From: Mesorhizobium sp. B2-4-3
Lineage (GTDB): Bacteria; Pseudomonadota; Alphaproteobacteria; Rhizobiales; Rhizobiaceae
DNA: 48,815 nt
Assembly (NCBI RefSeq): GCF_006442815.1
Contig: NZ_VFVL01000038.1
Coordinates: 1-48,815 of the forward strand
Direction: 5' to 3'
The notes under the pieces are model-generated. The model had not been told where the DNA came from, made no database searches, and was given only the letters and a program-made list of their open reading frames with translations. This document shows positions 27,685 through 34,778 of this stretch, piece by piece; position 1 is the stretch's first letter; each line of letters begins with the position of its first letter. The position numbers and the translations under genes are program-made.

Positions 27685-27719
27685 CACCCGGCAGCGCGTT
27701 GCGCCCCCGGGTGCTTTTT
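27685..27719 (+). terminator. Intrinsic terminator upstream of ffh
   Basis: CACCCGG (27685-27691) pairs with CCGGGTG (27707-27713), followed by CTTTTT. It lies 160 bp after the CPBP stop and 79 bp before ffh, so it may end the CPBP transcript or act within the ffh leader. Confidence 0.75.
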
Positions 27720-27797
27720 GGCTTTGCGCTTTTGCTTGGCGACCCGGCGCGAACGCACTACCTCTCGGTCGAACCCCACCGAGATCAAGGACCGCAG

Positions 27798-29393
27798 ATG
27801 TTTGAATCCCTCCAGGAGCGTCTTGGCTCCATCCTGAACGGCCTGACCGGCCGCGGCGCGCTGTCCGAGGCGGATGTCTCGGCGGCGCTGCGCGAGGTGC
27901 GCCGGGCGCTGCTCGAGGCCGACGTCGCGCTGGAAGTGGTTCGCTCCTTCACCGACAAGGTGCGCGAGAAGGCGGTCGGCGCCGCCGTGCTGAAATCGAT
28001 CAAGCCCGGACAGATGGTCGTCAAGATCGTCCATGACGAGCTGGTCGAGATGCTCGGCGCCGAGGGCGTCGCCATCGACCTCAATGCGCCGGCGCCCGTC
28101 GTCGTCATGATGGTCGGCCTGCAGGGCTCCGGCAAGACCACCACCTCGGCCAAGATCGCCAAGCGCCTGACCGAGCGGCAGAACAAGAAGGTCCTGATGG
28201 CCTCGCTCGACACGCGGCGGCCCGCCGCGCAGGAGCAGCTGCGCCAGCTCGGCGAGCAGACCAAGGTCGCTACCCTGCCGATCATCGCCGGCCAGAGCCC
28301 GGTCGATATCGCCAAGCGCGCCGTGCAGGCCGCCAGGCTTGGCGGCCATGACGTCGTCATCCTCGACACCGCCGGCCGCACCCATATCGACGAGCCGCTG
28401 ATGGTCGAGATGGCCGACATCAAGAAGGTGTCGAGCCCGCACGAGATCCTGCTGGTCGCCGATTCGCTGACCGGCCAGGACGCCGTGAACCTGGCAAAGA
28501 GCTTCGACGAGCGCGTCGGCATCACCGGCCTTGTGCTGACCCGCATGGACGGCGATGGCCGTGGCGGCGCAGCGCTTTCCATGCGCGCCGTCACCGGCAA
28601 GCCGATCAAGCTCATCGGCACCGGCGAGAAGATGGACGGGCTGGAGGAATTCCATCCCAAGCGCATCGCCGACCGCATCCTCGGCATGGGCGACATCGTC
28701 AGCCTCGTCGAGAAGGCCGCCGAGACCATCGACGCCGAGCAGGCGGCGGCGATGGCCAAGAAGATGCAGTCGGGCAAGTTCGACCTGAACGACCTCGCCC
28801 AGCAGCTTCAGCAGATGTCGAAAATGGGCGGCATGGGCGGCATCATGGGCATGATGCCCGGCATGGGCAAGATGAAGGACCAGCTGGCCGCCGCCGGCCT
28901 CGACGACAAGATGTTCGGCCGCCAGCTCGCCATCATCTCCTCGATGACCAAGGCCGAGCGCGCCAACCCCGATATCCTGAAGCACTCGCGCAAGAAGCGC
29001 ATCGCGGCCGGCTCCGGCACCGACGCGGCCGAGATCAACAAGCTGTTGAAGATGCACCGCGGCATGGCCGACATGATGAAGGCGATGGGCGGCAAGGGAA
29101 AAGGCGGCGGCCTCATGCGCGGCATGATGGGCGGCCTCGCCTCGAAAATGGGCCTTGGCGGCATGATGCCGGGGGGTATGGGTGGTATGGGGGGCATGCC
29201 CGACCTCTCCAAGATGGATCCCAAGCAGCTCGAGGCCCTGCAGAAGCAGGCGCAGGCCGCCGGTCTCGGCAAAGGCATGCCGGGCGGACTTCCCGGTGGC
29301 GGCGGACTGCCGGGCCTGCCCGGCGGCATGAAGCTTCCGGGTCTTCCGGGCCTCGGCGGCGGCGGGCTGCCCGGCCTTGGAAAAAAGAAGTGA
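27798..29393 (+). CDS. ffh: Signal recognition particle protein Ffh
   Basis: A 531-residue SRP54 GTPase that delivers nascent membrane proteins to FtsY. N domain ALSEADVSAALREVRRALLEADV, G1 loop GLQGSGKTT (107-115), the DTRRPAAQEQL and DTAGR motifs, TRMDGDGRGG, then the Met-rich M domain with GMGGIMGMMPGMGKMK and the RNA-binding KHSRKKRIAAGSG. The C-terminal ~90 residues are a Gly/Met/Pro/Leu-rich tail with repeats of GG-x-GG and LPG, longer than in E. coli. ATG 27798 follows AAGGA. First gene of a likely ffh-chorismate mutase-rpsP operon. Confidence 0.97.
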   Translation: MFESLQERLGSILNGLTGRGALSEADVSAALREVRRALLEADVALEVVRSFTDKVREKAVGAAVLKSIKPGQMVVKIVHDELVEMLGAEGVAIDLNAPAPVVVMMVGLQGSGKTTTSAKIAKRLTERQNKKVLMASLDTRRPAAQEQLRQLGEQTKVATLPIIAGQSPVDIAKRAVQAARLGGHDVVILDTAGRTHIDEPLMVEMADIKKVSSPHEILLVADSLTGQDAVNLAKSFDERVGITGLVLTRMDGDGRGGAALSMRAVTGKPIKLIGTGEKMDGLEEFHPKRIADRILGMGDIVSLVEKAAETIDAEQAAAMAKKMQSGKFDLNDLAQQLQQMSKMGGMGGIMGMMPGMGKMKDQLAAAGLDDKMFGRQLAIISSMTKAERANPDILKHSRKKRIAAGSGTDAAEINKLLKMHRGMADMMKAMGGKGKGGGLMRGMMGGLASKMGLGGMMPGGMGGMGGMPDLSKMDPKQLEALQKQAQAAGLGKGMPGGLPGGGGLPGLPGGMKLPGLPGLGGGGLPGLGKKK

Positions 29394-29400
29394 GGGGGCG

Positions 29401-29727
29401 ATGAACGAGGAGAAAGACATGGCCGACGCACGCGCCATCCTGGCTGGCTACCGCGCTTCGATCGACAACATCGACGCCGCCCTCATCCATATGCTGGCCG
29501 AACGCTTCCGCTGCACCAAGGCGGTCGGCGTCCTGAAGGCCGAGCATGGCCTGCCGCCCGCCGACCCCGCGCGCGAGCAGCAGCAGATCGCCCGCCTTCG
29601 CCAGCTGGCGAAGGATGCGAACCTCGACCCGGATTTCGCGGAGAAGTTCCTGAACTTCGTCGTCCGCGAGGTCATCCGGCATCACGAACAGATCGCCGCT
29701 TCCAACGGTGTGACGAAAACGGGTTGA
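29401..29727 (+). CDS. Chorismate mutase, AroQ class, monofunctional
   Basis: A 108-residue all-helical chorismate mutase (chorismate to prephenate, for Phe and Tyr). YRASIDNIDAALIHMLAERFRCTKAVGVLKAEHGLP is the AroQ helix 1 with the catalytic Arg and Lys residues; REQQQIARLRQLAKDANLDPDFAEKFLNFVVREVIRHHEQI forms the other helices. ATG 29401 begins 7 bp after the ffh stop, so they are cotranscribed. Placement between ffh and rpsP is seen in rhizobia, as I recall. Confidence 0.93.
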   Translation: MNEEKDMADARAILAGYRASIDNIDAALIHMLAERFRCTKAVGVLKAEHGLPPADPAREQQQIARLRQLAKDANLDPDFAEKFLNFVVREVIRHHEQIAASNGVTKTG

Positions 29728-29773
29728 AGAAACCCCGATCTATCCAACGAATCAGAGCTTTTAGGAGAAAACA

Positions 29774-30175
29774 ATGGCACTGAAGATCAGACTGGCCCGT
29801 GCGGGCTCGAAGAAGCGTCCCTACTACCACGTCGTCGTCGCCGACGCCCGTTCGCCGCGCGACGGCCGGTTCATCGAGTCGCTCGGCTCGTGGAACCCGC
29901 TGCTGCCGAAGGACGGCGAGCGCGTCAAGGTCGACGCCGATCGCGTCAAGCATTGGCTCTCGCATGGCGCCCAGCCGACCGACCGCGTGCTGCGCTTCCT
30001 CGACGAGGCCGGCCTTGCCAAGCGCGAAACCCGCTCGAACCCGAACAAGGCCCTGCCCGGCAAGAAGGCGCAGGAACGTTCCGCCCTGTTGAAGAAGGCC
30101 CAGGAAGACGCGGCCGCTGCCGCCGCCGCGGCGACCGCCGCGCCGGCCGAGGCTGAAGCCGCCACCGCCGAGTAA
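29774..30175 (+). CDS. rpsP: 30S ribosomal protein S16
   Basis: A 133-residue S16. The N-terminal ALKIRLARAGSKKRPYYHVV, RDGRFIESLGSWNP and the VKHWLSHGAQPTDRVLRFL block are standard; beyond residue 85 there is a Lys/Ala/Glu-rich tail typical of alphaproteobacterial S16. AGGAG precedes ATG by 7 bp. It is last in its transcript: an intrinsic terminator follows directly, so rimM-trmD-rplS are not downstream here. Confidence 0.97.
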   Translation: MALKIRLARAGSKKRPYYHVVVADARSPRDGRFIESLGSWNPLLPKDGERVKVDADRVKHWLSHGAQPTDRVLRFLDEAGLAKRETRSNPNKALPGKKAQERSALLKKAQEDAAAAAAAATAAPAEAEAATAE

Positions 30176-30196
30176 TCACGGCTTTTTTCGTTTACG

Positions 30197-30226
30197 AAAA
30201 CGGCGGGCCCATGCCCGCCGTTTTTT
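30197..30226 (+). terminator. Intrinsic terminator of the ffh-rpsP operon
   Basis: CGGCGGGC (30201-30208) and GCCCGCCG (30213-30220) with a 4-nt loop, flanked by AAAA and TTTTTT. Acts well in the plus direction and can also serve the minus-strand lipoprotein gene that ends 29 bp away. Confidence 0.93.
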
Positions 30227-30254
30227 CTATGTTCGATTTGTCCGGTCCGATGCC

Positions 30255-30518
30255 TCAATAGCCGGACGGGCAGCGCGCCACATAGACACGCCCGTAACGG
30301 TCGCGATAGCGGCACTGGCCGGCCTCGCTGGCATGGCCGATCAGCGCGCCTGCTACTGCGCCGACGGCGCCGCCGACCACCGCGCCTTGCACCGGATCGC
30401 CCGCCACCGCGGCACCGACCGCCGCACCGCCCAGGCCGCCGATCGCAGCACCCTTTTCCGTTTGCGAGCAGGCGCCGAGGGCCACCGTCAGCACCAGGAT
30501 GGTAATTGCTTTCTTCAT
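30255..30518 (-). CDS. Glycine-zipper (YMGG/17 kDa-like) lipoprotein
   Basis: An 87-residue envelope lipoprotein: signal peptide with lipobox LGAC (C17), then a glycine-zipper segment (GAAIGGLGGAAVGAAVAGDP, GAVVGGAVGAVAGALIGHA) and a short C-terminus QCRYRDRYGRVYVARCPSGY with two cysteines. Glycine zippers insert in or span membranes; specific role unknown. ATG 30518 is chosen because the lipobox lies 16 residues in. Confidence 0.87.
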   Translation of the reverse strand: MKKAITILVLTVALGACSQTEKGAAIGGLGGAAVGAAVAGDPVQGAVVGGAVGAVAGALIGHASEAGQCRYRDRYGRVYVARCPSGY

Positions 30519-30665
30519 TGCTGTTCCTCTCTCAAGCGCCGTCCTCGCCGCCATGCCCTAAACTCACGAACGGCTGAATTGATCCCGCAGATGATGAAGA
30601 TTGGCCGGCTACGCGCCGGCCGGATTTGTGGCGCCGAGCGTCAACGCATTGAAACTTCGTGGTTT

Positions 30666-31193
30666 TCACCGCTCCGCGAGGCGCTTCAGATTGCCGAGGC
30701 CGGCCTCGAAATCCTTGCCGATCAGCGTGTCGAAATTCATGAACAGGCCCATCAGCTTGGCGATGAAGGGCCTCGCGCCGCGCATCGCCCAGGTGACGGT
30801 CGTGCCCTCGCCGGCCGGCGAAAGCGAGAAATCGACAGTGTTGTTGGCCCTGAACGGCTTTTCGAAATCGAGCTTCAGCGCGACCTGCGACGACGGCACC
30901 GAATTTACGATCTCCATGCGGCCCTTGCCGGCCTTGGAATTGCCTTCCCAGGCATAGGCCGCGCCCTTGCCGCTTTCGGCGCCGGAAAGCGTGCGTTTCA
31001 TGTTCGGGTCGAGTTTTTCGAAGGGCGACCATTCGGGCCAGCGCCGAAAATCGTCGATCAGCGGGAAGATCGCCTCGGCAGGCGCCTTGATGCTGGCCGA
31101 GCGGGTGACGACGAAATCGTTCGGCCGGGTCGCGGCATAGACCAGCACGGCGGCGATGACGACGACCAGGATGATGAGGATGGTGGTGAGCAT
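30666..31193 (-). CDS. SRPBCC-family (START-like) membrane-anchored protein
   Basis: A 175-residue protein with an N-terminal helix (TILIILVVVIAAVLVYAAT) as membrane anchor and an SRPBCC/polyketide cyclase domain: VTRSASIKAPAEAIFPLIDDFRRWPEWSPFEKLDP, GKGAAYAWEGN, and the C-terminal LDFEKPFRANNTVDF to GLFMNFDTLIGKDFEAGL. The fold binds hydrophobic ligands; the ligand is unknown. It follows the DoxX gene by 10 bp on the same strand, so they form an operon. Confidence 0.85.
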   Translation of the reverse strand: MLTTILIILVVVIAAVLVYAATRPNDFVVTRSASIKAPAEAIFPLIDDFRRWPEWSPFEKLDPNMKRTLSGAESGKGAAYAWEGNSKAGKGRMEIVNSVPSSQVALKLDFEKPFRANNTVDFSLSPAGEGTTVTWAMRGARPFIAKLMGLFMNFDTLIGKDFEAGLGNLKRLAER

Positions 31194-31203
31194 TTTTCTC
31201 CCC

Positions 31204-31614
31204 CTATCGCGAGAACGGGATCAGCGCGCGCACCCTGGCGTCGCGCAGATAAAGCCCGCCCCACAGGATGATGCCGAGATAGACGCCGAACAGCGTGTGC
31301 GAGAAAAGCGGATTGCCAATCCGCACATGCGTCGAAATCGCGCCGCCCATATAGGCGGTGAGCAGGATGGCGCCGAGCACCGAGCTGCGCGGCAGCGCAT
31401 AGAGCGCGGTCGAGATCAGCCCGATGATGCCGAGCAGCCGCGCCGTGCCGACATCGTCCGGCCAACCCAGTTGCGCCATCGTCTGGGTGACCACATCCAG
31501 CGGCGGCAGCTTGATGACGCCGTCGAAGATCATGAACAGGACGACGACGGCGCTGAGCGCCCGCCCGGCCCACAAAGCGCCTTTTGAAGCAGGCGCGGCT
31601 TCGGAAATGCTCAT
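31204..31614 (-). CDS. DoxX family membrane protein
   Basis: A 136-residue, four-helix membrane protein of the DoxX/DoxX-like group: LWAGRALSAVVVLFMIFDGVIKL, GTARLLGIIGLISTALYALP, AILLTAYMGGAISTHVRIGNP and YLGIILWGGLYLRDARVRALIP. AGGAGG-type site (CAGGAGGAAAC) precedes ATG 31614. First gene of a two-gene operon with the SRPBCC protein. The upstream 45 codons of the same frame are not family sequence. Confidence 0.88.
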   Translation of the reverse strand: MSISEAAPASKGALWAGRALSAVVVLFMIFDGVIKLPPLDVVTQTMAQLGWPDDVGTARLLGIIGLISTALYALPRSSVLGAILLTAYMGGAISTHVRIGNPLFSHTLFGVYLGIILWGGLYLRDARVRALIPFSR

Positions 31615-31750
31615 GGATGTTTCCTCCTGTTGATTCAAGGGCCGGCTTTCTGCCAGCTTCGAACCAAGGACGGAGAACCACGCGGCGATCCTACGGGTCG
31701 GGTGCTTTTTTTCAAAAGGGTTGTTCAGTGAAGGGAACGGAGGAGGCAAG

Positions 31751-32158
31751 ATGACTGGTGAGACCGACCTGCAAGAACTGCTCGCGTCGATGACGCCGCG
31801 ACTGCTTGCCGACGTCTATGTCTTCACGACGCTGGCGCCGGACACGCCGGTCCCCGCGGGGCTCGATCCCGTCATGCAATTTCGCGAGCGGGAAGGCGTG
31901 ACCCTGATCACAACCGAAGACGAGGCGAAGGCCGCCGGCCTTGCCGGAACGTTCCGCTGCCGGATGATCACGCTCGACATCCACTCCTCGCTGGAAGCCG
32001 TCGGCTTCCTCGCCGCCATCACGAGACGGCTCGCGGCGGCCGGCATGGGCGTCAATCCGGTCTCGGCCTTTTATCACGACCATCTGTTCGTGCCGGCGGA
32101 GCGGGCGGAGGAAGCGATGGCGATATTGCGGCAACTGGCAATGGAGAGTGGCGCCTGA
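31751..32158 (+). CDS. ACT-domain protein (DUF3/ACT-like)
   Basis: A 135-residue protein with two tandem ACT-type halves as in the small stand-alone ACT_7/DUF3 family: LLADVYVFTTLAPDTPVPAGLDPVMQFREREGVTLI and TFRCRMITLDIHSSLEAVGFLAAITRRLAAAGMGVNPVSAFYHDHLFVPAERAEEA shortened here to its ends MITLDIHSSL and FYHDHLFVP. Such proteins probably bind amino acids. GGAGG lies 5 bp before ATG 31751. It is divergent from the DoxX gene. Confidence 0.85.
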   Translation: MTGETDLQELLASMTPRLLADVYVFTTLAPDTPVPAGLDPVMQFREREGVTLITTEDEAKAAGLAGTFRCRMITLDIHSSLEAVGFLAAITRRLAAAGMGVNPVSAFYHDHLFVPAERAEEAMAILRQLAMESGA

Positions 32159-32211
32159 GCCGCGAGAAGATCGAAGAGTCGGCGCGTCTTTCATTGCCTT
32201 TGCGCAAATGC

Positions 32212-32249
32212 TGTTATTGCTGTATATTACAACATTGCCAGCAATTACA
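32212..32249. promoter_or_regulatory. Operator of the second toxin-antitoxin-like pair
   Basis: TGTTATTGCTG (32212-32222) and CAGCAATTACA (32239-32249) form an 11-bp inverted repeat with one mismatch, 10 bp before the antitoxin start, around an AT-rich TGTATATTAC that suits a -10 box. Antitoxins of this type repress their own promoter. Confidence 0.7.
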
Positions 32250-32259
32250 GGAGATCGCT

Positions 32260-32529
32260 ATGCCCCGCCCAGGTGGTTCCTATTCGACGAGCGAGCTTTC
32301 CCGGAAGTCCGGCGACATTATCGCCGAGGCGCTGCGCCGCCCGGTGACGATCACCCAGCGCAACAAACCGCGTCTCGTGCTTCTCAACATCGAGGATTAC
32401 AAGCGGCTGATGCGCCAGTCGGATGGTCGCTCTGCCGATACAATCGAGACCATGTCCGACAGCCTGTTCGCCGATTTCGAGAGCGCCGTCGAAGCCTATG
32501 CGCAGGAGGATGAAACGGGGCGGCCATGA
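32260..32529 (+). CDS. Phd/YefM-like antitoxin
   Basis: An 89-residue protein: N-terminal YSTSELSRKSGDIIAEALRRPVTITQRNKPRLVLLNIEDYKRLM, in short pieces the Phd/YefM DNA-binding pattern (SELSRKSGDI, RPVTITQRNKPRLVLL, EDYKRL), then an acidic C-terminus that would wrap the toxin (DSLFADFESAVEAYAQED). ATG 32260 follows AGGAG by 7 bp. Its stop overlaps the next start (ATGA), the usual coupling in such pairs. Confidence 0.85.
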   Translation: MPRPGGSYSTSELSRKSGDIIAEALRRPVTITQRNKPRLVLLNIEDYKRLMRQSDGRSADTIETMSDSLFADFESAVEAYAQEDETGRP

Positions 32530-32939
32530 GCTACGACGACATCCGTACGGCAACGGTCATCCGTTACCCTTACCTCTGGGCACGCGAAGCCCGCGCCGGC
32601 GAGACGGAGGGCCGGAAGGAACGGCCAGTCGCCGTCGGCGTGCGGATTGTACGAGCGGATGGCGATCTTGTCCTGTTCTTCCCGATCACCAGCAAGGAGC
32701 CGGAGAAGGCGCGGTTCGCGGCGGAGATCCCCGCCATCGAGAAGCGCCGCGCAGAGCTCGATGCCGACCGGCGGCTGTGGGTCATCCTCGACGAGTTCAA
32801 CTCCGATCTCGTCGGCAAGTCCTTCTATCTCGAACCCGAGCTGCCGATCGGACGCTTCAGCAAGGCCTTCTTCCTGCCGCTGCTGCGGGAGTTCATCGTC
32901 AGACGCAAAGCCTTCACCGAAGTCACTCGCTTCCGCTAG
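32526..32939 (+). CDS. Probable toxin partner, PemK/MazF-like in layout
   Basis: A 137-residue protein starting 4 bp inside the antitoxin stop. It has TATVIRYPYLWAREA, GRKERPVAVGVRIVRADGD, LVLFFPITSKEPEK, then AEIPAIEKRRAEL and RLWVILDEFNSDLVGKSFYL. The sequence of a basic RP loop, a beta hairpin ending in PIT, and a later helix-strand pair is like MazF/PemK RNases (R-P-x-V and F-P-I-T), so a PemK-type fold is likely. I do not recognise it as a named family with proven activity. Gene order, overlap and operator all fit a toxin role. Confidence 0.75.
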   Translation: MSYDDIRTATVIRYPYLWAREARAGETEGRKERPVAVGVRIVRADGDLVLFFPITSKEPEKARFAAEIPAIEKRRAELDADRRLWVILDEFNSDLVGKSFYLEPELPIGRFSKAFFLPLLREFIVRRKAFTEVTRFR

Positions 32940-32960
32940 CGTCGGCATAGCCGCGCCGTC

Positions 32961-33278
32961 CGTGAGCGAAAAACCAAACGGCCGAAGGCCGAGCCCGCGA
33001 CCGCGGGCCGCCGGTCGTCCGGCGCCCTCGCGGAGGGCCAGCCGCGGCAGCGGCGATACGGCCCGTGAGCGAAAAACCAAACGGCCGAAGGCCGAGCCCG
33101 CGACCGCGGGCCGCCGGTCGTCCGGCGCGCCCGCGCAGGGCCAGCCGCGGCAGCGGCGGTGCGGCCCGTGAGCGAAAAACCAAACGGCCGAAGGCCGAGC
33201 CCGCGACTGCGGGCCGCCGGTCGTCCGGCGCGCCCGCGCAGGGCCAGCCGCGGCAGCGGCGGTGCGGCCCGTGAGCGA
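32961..33278. repeat. Three tandem copies of a 103-bp unit behind asd
   Basis: Units begin at 32961, 33064 and 33167 with CGTGAGCGAAAAACCAAACG; a fourth start (9 bp) at 33270 abuts the asd stop. Copies 2 and 3 are almost identical; copy 1 differs at a few places. Each holds several hairpins: CGGCCTTCGGCCG followed (minus strand) by TTTGGTTTTT, CCCGCGACCGCGGG, and GCCGGTCGTCCGGC. Read on the minus strand, each unit is a run of hairpins ending in an intrinsic-terminator-like site for asd. The 32940-33280 gap contains nothing else. Confidence 0.85.
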
Positions 33279-33280
33279 GA

Positions 33281-34315
33281 TCAGGCCGCCTTCTTCTTCG
33301 GCTGGATCAGGCCGCGCTCGACCAGCAGCTCAGCGATCTGCACGGCGTTCAGCGCCGCGCCCTTGCGCAGATTGTCGGAGACCACCCACATCGACAGGCC
33401 GTTGTCGATGGTCGAATCCTCGCGGATGCGCGAGATGAAGGTGGCGTCCTCGCCGGCCGATTCGAGCGGCGTGATGTAGCCGCCGTCCTCGCGCTTATCG
33501 AGCACCTGGCAGCCGGGCGCCTCGCGCAGGATCTCGCGCGCTTCATCCGCCGTGATCGGCTTCTCGAACTCGATGTTGACGGCTTCCGAATGGCCGATGA
33601 ACACCGGCACGCGCACGCAGGTAGCCGTCAGCTTGATCTTGGGGTCGAGCATCTTCTTGGTCTCGGCGACCATCTTCCACTCTTCCTTGGTGAAGCCGTC
33701 GTCGAGGAAGACGTCGATATGCGGGATGACGTTGAAGGCGATGCGCTTGGTGAACTTCTTGACGTCGACCTGGTCGGCAACAAACACCGCGCGGGTCTGG
33801 GTGAACAGCTCGTCCATGCCTTCCTTGCCCGCGCCGGAGACCGACTGGTAGGTGGCGACGACGACGCGCTTGATGGTGGCGACGTCATGCAGCGGCTTCA
33901 GCGCCACGACGAGCTGCGCGGTCGAGCAGTTCGGGTTGGCGATGATGTTCTTGCGCGTGAACAGCGAGATCGCGTCCGGGTTAACCTCCGGCACGATCAG
34001 CGGCACGTCCGGATCGTAGCGGAAGGCCGACGAATTATCGATGACGACGCAGCCCTGCTTGCCGATCTTCGGCGACCATTCCTTCGACACATTGCCGCCC
34101 GCCGACATGACGCAGATGTCGGTGTCGGAAAAATCGTGCTGGTCGAGCGCCTTGACCTTCAGCGTGCGGTCGCCGAAGGACACTTCGGTGCCCTGGCTGC
34201 GCCGCGACGCCAACGCCACCACTTCGCTCACCGGGAAGCCGCGCTCGTCCAGAATGTTGAGCATTTCGCGGCCCACATTGCCCGTGGCGCCGACTACCGC
34301 AACCTTGAAACTCAT
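33281..34315 (-). CDS. asd: Aspartate-semialdehyde dehydrogenase
   Basis: A 344-residue enzyme reducing aspartyl phosphate to the semialdehyde, the branch point for Lys/DAP, Met and Thr. N-terminal NADP site VAVVGATGNVGREML; catalytic C130 in NPNCST; QSVSGAGKEG; the substrate residues in TATCVRVPVFIGHSE, and the C-terminal DNLRKGAALNAVQIAE. GGAG precedes ATG 34315. The stop is directly followed by the tandem 103-bp hairpin units. Confidence 0.97.
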   Translation of the reverse strand: MSFKVAVVGATGNVGREMLNILDERGFPVSEVVALASRRSQGTEVSFGDRTLKVKALDQHDFSDTDICVMSAGGNVSKEWSPKIGKQGCVVIDNSSAFRYDPDVPLIVPEVNPDAISLFTRKNIIANPNCSTAQLVVALKPLHDVATIKRVVVATYQSVSGAGKEGMDELFTQTRAVFVADQVDVKKFTKRIAFNVIPHIDVFLDDGFTKEEWKMVAETKKMLDPKIKLTATCVRVPVFIGHSEAVNIEFEKPITADEAREILREAPGCQVLDKREDGGYITPLESAGEDATFISRIREDSTIDNGLSMWVVSDNLRKGAALNAVQIAELLVERGLIQPKKKAA

Positions 34316-34617
34316 CTGATATCTCCTGTCCCTCTCCGCTTGGTTGTTGGAGAAACCCGCCGGCCTCGTGCGGGTTCCGCCCCCGGGCCGGACCCGGGAG
34401 AGGGTGGTTAGGCCAAGGGAATCACACCGTTTTGGTGGTGGTTTTGGCCATAGTTTTGCTGGAACGGACGGACGCGCCGAAGCGCCCAGCCCAATGCGTT
34501 ACATTGTGGCTGGGGGAGTCGAATGCAAGAAGAGCCATCAAAAGGCCGCGCATCGAAAAACGATCCCGTTCGACGCGGGCTTTTACGCGGTTTGGTAGAA
34601 GAGTCAATTGGCGCAAC

Positions 34618-34652
34618 GCTCTCCTTCTCCCCTTGCGGGAGAAGGGAGAGGC
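34618..34652. repeat. Short palindromic repeat in the helicase leader
   Basis: CTCTCCTTCTCCCCTTGCGG and GGGAGAAGGGAGAGGC face each other. The 34316-34778 gap between divergent asd and helicase also holds GTTGGAGAAACCCGCC with a matching CGTGCGGGTT hairpin near 34353-34376; I see no gene in it. A long 5' leader of the helicase mRNA is possible. Confidence 0.65.
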
Positions 34653-34778
34653 AGCGCCGCCCGCCCTGTACAATGGCGGCCGCAAGAAGTACGAACGCCG
34701 CAAATACCGTTGGCTGGCGCAGTGCCGGCCCCTTGTGCTCCACGACAGGCACAGAACCCCGAATTCCGAAAGAAGAAA

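Noticed and set aside
27444..29438. Open minus-strand frame of 664 codons
   Set aside because: Antisense to ffh, His/Ala/Leu-rich shadow with no recognisable domain.
32961..33278. CRISPR-like array
   Set aside because: Units are contiguous 103-bp copies with no unique spacers and no cas genes nearby.
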